Positions 14,603 to 18,636 of a stretch of 18,636 bases of DNA are shown one piece after another; within the stretch, counting starts at the first letter, position 1; each line of letters starts with the position of its first letter. Position numbers and translations under genes: made by a program. Origin of the DNA: JAKBCQ01 sp021807585. GTDB taxonomy: Bacteria > Planctomycetota > Planctomycetia > Isosphaerales > Isosphaeraceae. The stretch spans positions 1 to 18,636 of the forward strand of contig DAHWFG010000132.1 in the NCBI GenBank assembly GCA_027325115.1, in the 5' to 3' direction. The notes under the pieces were generated by a model. That model saw nothing but the letters and a program-made list of their open reading frames with translations. It was not told the DNA's origin and searched no databases.

Positions 14603-15288
14603 ACCTCTCCTTGATCGGAATCTGGTTGTGCTTGATTTTCGTCGATGCCGGCCGTGTCTCGAATCAAGATCAGCGCACCGTTACGATCGGCCCGCAAGCC
14701 GAAACGCCGATCGATGACGACGACCGTCGCGGGTCTCCGCTGACGATCGCCGATCTCGACGCGTACCTCGCGGCGTTGCGCGATCCGGCGAAAGCCGAAC
14801 CCGCACGACGCGTGTCGTTCCGCGATCTCTGGGATCGCCCCGCCGATTATCAGGGTAAACGCGTGGAAATCGACGCGAGCATTGAACAAATATTTGAACA
14901 TAAATCAATTGGTAAATTTCCCGAATTGATCGAACTCTGGGGTTTCTCGCGCGTCGGCGATCCGGTATGTCTCGTTTTTCCGCGATCAAACCCGGAGCGT
15001 CGATTCGGCCGCGGAACACTGGTTCGATTCCGCGGGGTTTTCCTCAAACTGCTCGAATACAAGGCGCGCGACGCCGATCGGATCGCCCCGCTGATCGTCG
15101 GCGCCGATCCCCCCGTTCGAGCCTCGCCCGACCGCACGGCGAAACGGCGCGACGAAAATCGATTCGATCACGCGTTCACCGCGATCGCCGGCGGATTTAC
15201 AATCTTATTTATCTTGATCCAACTGCGCAGACGTTCCGACCGACGCCCGATACCGGAGAACGACGATCCGCCCCAATTCATCGGTTGA
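14599..15288 (+). CDS. Unrecognised membrane-anchored protein of the ExbB/ExbD operon
   Basis: A 229-residue protein of no family I can name. The GTG start overlaps the ExbD stop as GTGA and has AAGGAG at 14586-14591, seven bases upstream; the longer open frame from 14536 is rejected. It has an N-terminal signal or anchor (LSLIGIWLCLIFVDAG), an acidic linker, then a compact domain at about 70-170 with YQGKRVEIDASI, GDPVCLVFP and GTLVRFRGVFLKLLEY. That alternation of strands looks like an OB-type barrel. A C-terminal membrane helix at about 193-210 is followed by a basic cytoplasmic tail. Position and topology suggest an envelope partner of the ExbB/ExbD motor (inference). The fold is a guess from the strand pattern. 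Confidence 0.7.
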   Translation: MNLSLIGIWLCLIFVDAGRVSNQDQRTVTIGPQAETPIDDDDRRGSPLTIADLDAYLAALRDPAKAEPARRVSFRDLWDRPADYQGKRVEIDASIEQIFEHKSIGKFPELIELWGFSRVGDPVCLVFPRSNPERRFGRGTLVRFRGVFLKLLEYKARDADRIAPLIVGADPPVRASPDRTAKRRDENRFDHAFTAIAGGFTILFILIQLRRRSDRRPIPENDDPPQFIG

Positions 15289-15312
15289 TGTAAAATCAAA
15301 TTTTCTATAATG

Positions 15313-15324
15313 TATTTATAAATA
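15313..15324. repeat. Perfect AT palindrome in the convergent gap
   Basis: TATTTATAAATA is a perfect twelve-base palindrome beside the terminator, between the two converging transcripts. It may simply be part of the AT-rich termination region. Confidence 0.5.
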
Positions 15325-15363
15325 GAATAACAAAAGCGCCGCGTCTCCCCGGAGATCGCGGCG
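15325..15363 (-). terminator. Rho-independent-type terminator of the SPFH gene
   Basis: On the minus strand, CGCCGCG (complement of 15357-15363) pairs with CGCGGCG (complement of 15337-15343). TCTCC/GGAGA extends the stem inside, with one bulged base. A T-rich run (CTTTTGTTATT, complement of 15336 down to about 15326) follows immediately. It lies 40 bases past the SPFH stop. The plus-strand direction has no T-run. Confidence 0.8.
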
Positions 15364-15402
15364 TCGATCCAAGATCATTGATTCAATGAACAGCGGATCT
15401 GT

Positions 15403-17733
15403 TTATGGACCGCGATACGCCTCGAAGAGCGTCTCGGCGTCGGCGTTTTCGGCCGCGACGACCGTCGAAGGCCCTGAAGCGTTCTGCGCGGCGGCGGGAT
15501 CCGAAGGCGCCGACACGATCGACTGAGGAACGACCGCGATCTCGTTCGTCGAGGAGTCGATATCGGGAGGTTCGATCGTGAAATCGGCGCTTCCGTTCGA
15601 CTGCGACGCATGACGAATCATCCGATCGGCGAAGTCTTTGAGGCTCGCCGCCGAGGCTTGATTCTCGGCGAGATGAAACCCCGATTTTTCGGCGACGAGC
15701 AGGCTCACAAGCGTTCCCAGCATGCCCGAGACCGCCGACGCGTGGTGATCGCCGTCGCCGTTCGTACCTCCCGACCCTCCCGCCAAAAACACCTGACGCG
15801 GAACGAGCGGCTGGCTGCTCTTCGACAAATGCTCGGCCGTTTGCGCCAAAGCGTACAACCGAGGATCCCCCATCGATTCGATCTTGCGCAGCATGACCGA
15901 AGCCTCGGACAAGCCGACCTGAAGGATTCGCGAGCCTTCTCCCTTGCCCGCGAGCATCCGTTGTCGGCTCTCGGCCTCCGCGGTGACGATCGTCTTCTCG
16001 GCCTCCTTGCGGGCGAACGCGAGCGCCGCGTCGCCTTTGTTCTCGGCGATCTTAATCTGAACATGCGAGTTCGTGAGCTGGGTTTGCATCGCCGCGAGCG
16101 CCTGAGCGTTGTTCAGCGACATCAGCTTTTCGGAAGCGGCTCGCTGACGTTCATACGTTTCGATTTGTTCAATCGAAAGTTGTCGCAGGCGAAGTTGTTC
16201 GAGCAGCGTCTCGATCTTATCGCCCGCCCCCGCGGTATCGGGCTTGCCGATCAAGACGTCGACGCATTCGATGTCGAAATCGTGGAACTTACGGCAAAGC
16301 GCGTCGCGCGATTCGTGCTGAATGCTGTCGCGTTCATGAAGCAACTGAAGCATCGTCTTTTTATGTGCGACATCGCGGAAATACGCGCTCAACATCGGGT
16401 CGAGCGTCTGCGTGATCAGCTTCTTAACGTCGCCGAACCGCTGAATCACGCTCGGCGCCTTCTGATAATCGATGTGAACGACGACCGAAAGAGGCAACGA
16501 AGGCTCATATGCATCAAATGTAACAAGATCGATCGATCGCAAACTCTCGTCATATCGATGCGACTCGGATCGTCCCGTCACCCAATGCAAAACGAAGTTT
16601 GTCGTCGGCACCAAGATAATGTTGCCCGCATATGTATTAAACGGATACTTGCCGGGACCAAGAGGACGCTCCCATACGCCCCGTTCCCCCTCGGCCACGC
16701 GTTCGCCGTGGCGGAAAGCGTCGCCCGAAAGATCATGACCCGTTTGACCGTAATAACTGATCACGACTCCCACGTAACCGATCGGCACGACGGTCTTGGG
16801 AATGATCTCGATCGTCGCAAACCATCTGTTGATGAAATACGTGCCGTCGGTCAGCGGAACGTACTGCCGACCGCGTCGGCCGCCGGCTCGCAGAAACGCC
16901 TCGGGATCCTGGAAATTGTTGTGATAATTCTTGTCGGCGCGATCGGTCCCCACCGCCGGGGCGATAATTTCGCCCGGGCCGAGCGAGGGACCGTCGTGCA
17001 CCGTCACGATGCCGATCGAATCGACGCTCAGCTCCTTGCCGGGATTAAGCTGATCGGGCGCGGAAACGGGCGCGCCGATCACGACGGGTGAGAATCCGTC
17101 GATCTCACGCAGCTTTTTCTGCCACGCGACGATCGTCTCAAGCTCTTTTTGCCCCTGAAAATTCAACCGATAGACCGAATCTTCGGCGATCACCACGAAG
17201 AGCGCCAAATTAATCGCGTAAACGCCTTCACGCAAAATCATCCGTTGACGTCCGCGCCTGCCGAGGACCGGGTCGGTTTCGCCCGCTCCGGCTCGACCGA
17301 TCAGAAACGTGCGCGCGTCTTGAAAGTTGTTGCAATCGACTCGTCCGCCGAGCGTCTGACTCGGCTCCAAAGGCTCGCCGTCACGCGCGTAAACGTAACC
17401 GATCTTCCCCTGTGCAATCGTAACAAGTGATACTTTATGGATCCGATATTGCCAGACCCAATAGCCGAAATGCACGCCTCCGCGAAGGACGTCGACCTGA
17501 AAACCCGCCTCGCCGGCGAGCGCCAGAATCCTTCCCTCGGGTACCGAACCCTTCGACGACCAGAGCTGCTCGACAATCCCCACGCGATTGTTCGGGATAT
17601 ATCGCATTCCCAAGACGATCGCCGCGGCGATCATGACGAGAGCCAGATAAAACAATAAGTAAACGAGCCCCTCGAGCGTGACGGCGGCCAAAATCGGCGT
17701 CGCCGGGTTGAACCACTCCAACGGCGTTCCCAT
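15403..17733 (-). CDS. Large SPFH/flotillin-like membrane protein with repeated N-terminal units
   Basis: A 776-residue protein. The ATG at 17733 is chosen because AAGGGGG (complement of 17739-17745) precedes it by five bases and a membrane helix follows at about 22-45. Residues about 46-360 hold tandem beta-rich units, the clearest two sharing NNFQD and GRRGRQ (from 135 and 272). The SPFH/band-7 core follows (about 370-500; IDLVTFDAYEPSLPLSVVV). A long alanine/glutamate-rich coiled coil runs at about 505-620 (AFARKEAEKTIVTAEAESR), then a low-complexity tail. SPFH proteins oligomerise into membrane microdomain scaffolds or cages that control proteases and transporters. It appears last in a minus-strand group after the ATC-hydrolase gene. 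Partner and role are unknown. Confidence 0.83.
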   Translation of the reverse strand: MGTPLEWFNPATPILAAVTLEGLVYLLFYLALVMIAAAIVLGMRYIPNNRVGIVEQLWSSKGSVPEGRILALAGEAGFQVDVLRGGVHFGYWVWQYRIHKVSLVTIAQGKIGYVYARDGEPLEPSQTLGGRVDCNNFQDARTFLIGRAGAGETDPVLGRRGRQRMILREGVYAINLALFVVIAEDSVYRLNFQGQKELETIVAWQKKLREIDGFSPVVIGAPVSAPDQLNPGKELSVDSIGIVTVHDGPSLGPGEIIAPAVGTDRADKNYHNNFQDPEAFLRAGGRRGRQYVPLTDGTYFINRWFATIEIIPKTVVPIGYVGVVISYYGQTGHDLSGDAFRHGERVAEGERGVWERPLGPGKYPFNTYAGNIILVPTTNFVLHWVTGRSESHRYDESLRSIDLVTFDAYEPSLPLSVVVHIDYQKAPSVIQRFGDVKKLITQTLDPMLSAYFRDVAHKKTMLQLLHERDSIQHESRDALCRKFHDFDIECVDVLIGKPDTAGAGDKIETLLEQLRLRQLSIEQIETYERQRAASEKLMSLNNAQALAAMQTQLTNSHVQIKIAENKGDAALAFARKEAEKTIVTAEAESRQRMLAGKGEGSRILQVGLSEASVMLRKIESMGDPRLYALAQTAEHLSKSSQPLVPRQVFLAGGSGGTNGDGDHHASAVSGMLGTLVSLLVAEKSGFHLAENQASAASLKDFADRMIRHASQSNGSADFTIEPPDIDSSTNEIAVVPQSIVSAPSDPAAAQNASGPSTVVAAENADAETLFEAYRGP

Positions 17734-17870
17734 GGGAACCCCCTTATGCGGTGGACGAAGACCGACCCAAGAACAAACTCGCGTCGGGTTCATCCTTGAG
17801 AGTGTCTTTCGTTCCTCGGCACGAATTATTTGAGCGATCACCGCAGCCGATTCCAAACGCCGACGATTCT

Positions 17871-18434
17871 TCAACCGCCAATCTCAGACGCCGACGTCGT
17901 TCCACCCGTCGATTCCCTCGATCCTGATTCCCCCGTCGCGACCTCAAAGCGAAAATCACAGTGCGAAGCGCCTTCCATAATTGTTTGCGTGCGCGCAAGC
18001 TTGATATTGGAATTGAAGCCCTCGACGAGCGAAAAATCGCGTCGGCATGAGAGAGTCGATCCCAGATCGCCGAGACCGAGCGCATGATACATCTCGGCGT
18101 AGCGGCAGCGGACGACGTTGAACGAAAGGCGAGCGTCGGTCGATTCGAGCGTCTCGATTTCAAGAGCGTTCCCCTCGGTCCAGCGATCGAGACAAGACGC
18201 GAACGCATGAAGACTCGCCTCGGCGACCGAACGAGCGAGTTCGCCGCCGGCTCGATGCGCGAGCGAATCGATCACCCCGCGGACGATCGCGACCGCTCGC
18301 TCCTCGCCGATATCGGCGGCGAACGCGCGAACCAGCGGAGCGACGATCTCGGCCTCGATCCTCCGCCGCTCCAATAAAGTAATCGGCGGGCGCCGATCGC
18401 CTCGCAATTCTTCATCGTCTTTTTGATTGATCAT
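17871..18434 (-). CDS. L-2-amino-thiazoline-4-carboxylic acid hydrolase family protein
   Basis: A 187-residue protein of the ATC-hydrolase-like family. The characteristic segments are YHALGLGDLGSTLSCRRDF, then GFNSNIKLARTQTIMEGA and CDFRF, near residues 115-165. An N-terminal helical part has ERRRIEAEIVAPLV. The founding enzyme opens a thiazoline ring in bacterial cysteine synthesis, but most homologues are uncharacterised, so the true reaction is uncertain. The ATG at 18434 has no clear ribosome site and follows an AT-rich block. The last 20 or so residues are Ser/Gly/Thr-rich and likely disordered. It lies between an MfnB-like gene and the SPFH gene on the same strand, so a link to one-carbon cofactor metabolism is possible (inference). 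Confidence 0.75.
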   Translation of the reverse strand: MINQKDDEELRGDRRPPITLLERRRIEAEIVAPLVRAFAADIGEERAVAIVRGVIDSLAHRAGGELARSVAEASLHAFASCLDRWTEGNALEIETLESTDARLSFNVVRCRYAEMYHALGLGDLGSTLSCRRDFSLVEGFNSNIKLARTQTIMEGASHCDFRFEVATGESGSRESTGGTTSASEIGG

Positions 18435-18479
18435 TATATTAAATCTTTATATCTAAGAATGTTTGCTATTTTTGAATAT
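18435..18479 (-). promoter_or_regulatory. AT-rich leader before the ATC-hydrolase gene
   Basis: The 45 bases between the two minus-strand genes are almost pure A/T, in sharp contrast to their surroundings. On the minus strand they contain TTCAAA and, about 19 bases on, TATAAA, a weak promoter-like pair. An internal promoter or an unstructured leader for ribosome entry without a Shine-Dalgarno site are both plausible. Confidence 0.25.
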
Positions 18480-18636
18480 TCATGTAAACGAGACTGAGAT
18501 CCGCGGCGGCGCGTCGTCGCGCCCGAGAGCGCGGCTCGTCGCCCGCGCGAGTTTAACGACGCGATCGAGGTCGATTCCGCGAGCGCGATCGTCCCCCGCG
18601 CACGCCGCGCCTCGGACCGCGAAAAGATCGGGGCGA
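18480..18636 (-). CDS. C-terminal end of an MfnB-like protein (cut by window edge)
   Basis: The last 51 codons of a gene whose start lies beyond the window. The minus-strand frame running from 18635 to a TGA at 18480-18482 reads RPDLFAVRGAACAGDDRARG, then IDLDRVVKLARATSRAL. The VRGAAC, acidic-Arg and GIDLDRV pattern matches the end of (5-formylfuran-4-yl)methyl phosphate synthase (MfnB, formerly DUF556), where these residues close the TIM barrel and bind phosphate. MfnB makes a furan precursor of methanofuran. Planctomycetes are known to carry tetrahydromethanopterin/methanofuran one-carbon genes, so the match is plausible. Only a fragment is visible, so the call rests on a short motif. Confidence 0.55.
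   Translation of the reverse strand, partial: RPDLFAVRGAACAGDDRARGIDLDRVVKLARATSRALGRDDAPPRISVSFT

Noticed and set aside
15610..17091. 493-codon plus-strand frame opposite the SPFH gene
   Set aside because: The opposite strand encodes a clear SPFH protein with start, ribosome site and terminator; this frame is Arg/His-rich with no recognisable domain.
17734..17874. TTG start for the SPFH protein with a four-base overlap to the ATC-hydrolase gene
   Set aside because: The overlap is attractive, but the extra 47 residues look non-coding, the codon is TTG without a good ribosome site, and ATG 17733 has AAGGGGG in place.
1..18636. Mobile elements, CRISPR arrays, prophage or attachment sites
   Set aside because: No transposase or integrase motif, no spaced direct repeats, and no duplicated tRNA 3' end near tRNA-His.

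Overview
The window looks like a chromosomal segment of a Planctomycetota bacterium. This is inferred from gene content and style, not from a marker gene. It carries a GAF-HlyD / HlyD / PqqD-M50 export-type cluster, a sigma-70-like factor, a multi-copy secreted domain protein, an ExbB/ExbD operon, a giant SPFH protein, an ATC-hydrolase-family protein and, at the right edge, what looks like the end of a methanofuran-pathway (MfnB-like) gene. Base composition is moderately GC-rich. CGATCG/GATC words are very frequent and short AT-rich patches interrupt both genes and gaps. I see no phage, transposon, CRISPR or integron signal.

Layout. 1-446: no convincing gene. 447-5894 (+): a three-gene cluster in which all three proteins carry lipoyl/HlyD-type adaptor domains: a GAF-GAF-TM-HlyD protein, a secreted HlyD protein, and a PqqD-like/M50-protease/lipoyl membrane protein. 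A 34-codon ORF lies exactly between the last two, with 4-base overlaps at both ends. 5895-6620: tRNA-His on the minus strand with a strong promoter, and no other gene. 6621-8657 (+): an exported protein with three divergent copies of one domain. 8847-10921 (+): a phosphoglucosamine/phosphomanno-mutase family enzyme overlapping a HAD-IB phosphatase-like protein. 11081-12221 (+): a sigma-70-like factor and an archease. 12373-15288 (+): a packed operon of ExbB-like, two ExbD-like and one unrecognised membrane-anchored protein. 15403-18636 (-): an SPFH/flotillin-like protein, an ATC-hydrolase-family protein and the C-terminal end of an MfnB-like protein. A rho-independent-type terminator separates the two converging blocks.

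How the genes may work together. The first cluster has the parts of an envelope-spanning export or peptide-processing machine (adaptors, an intramembrane metalloprotease and a possible peptide-recognition domain) but no ATPase, and its cargo is unknown. The ExbB/ExbD/ExbD set has the parts of a proton-driven force generator acting in the envelope. The right-hand genes may border a one-carbon (tetrahydromethanopterin/methanofuran) region typical of Planctomycetes, though only one fragment supports this.
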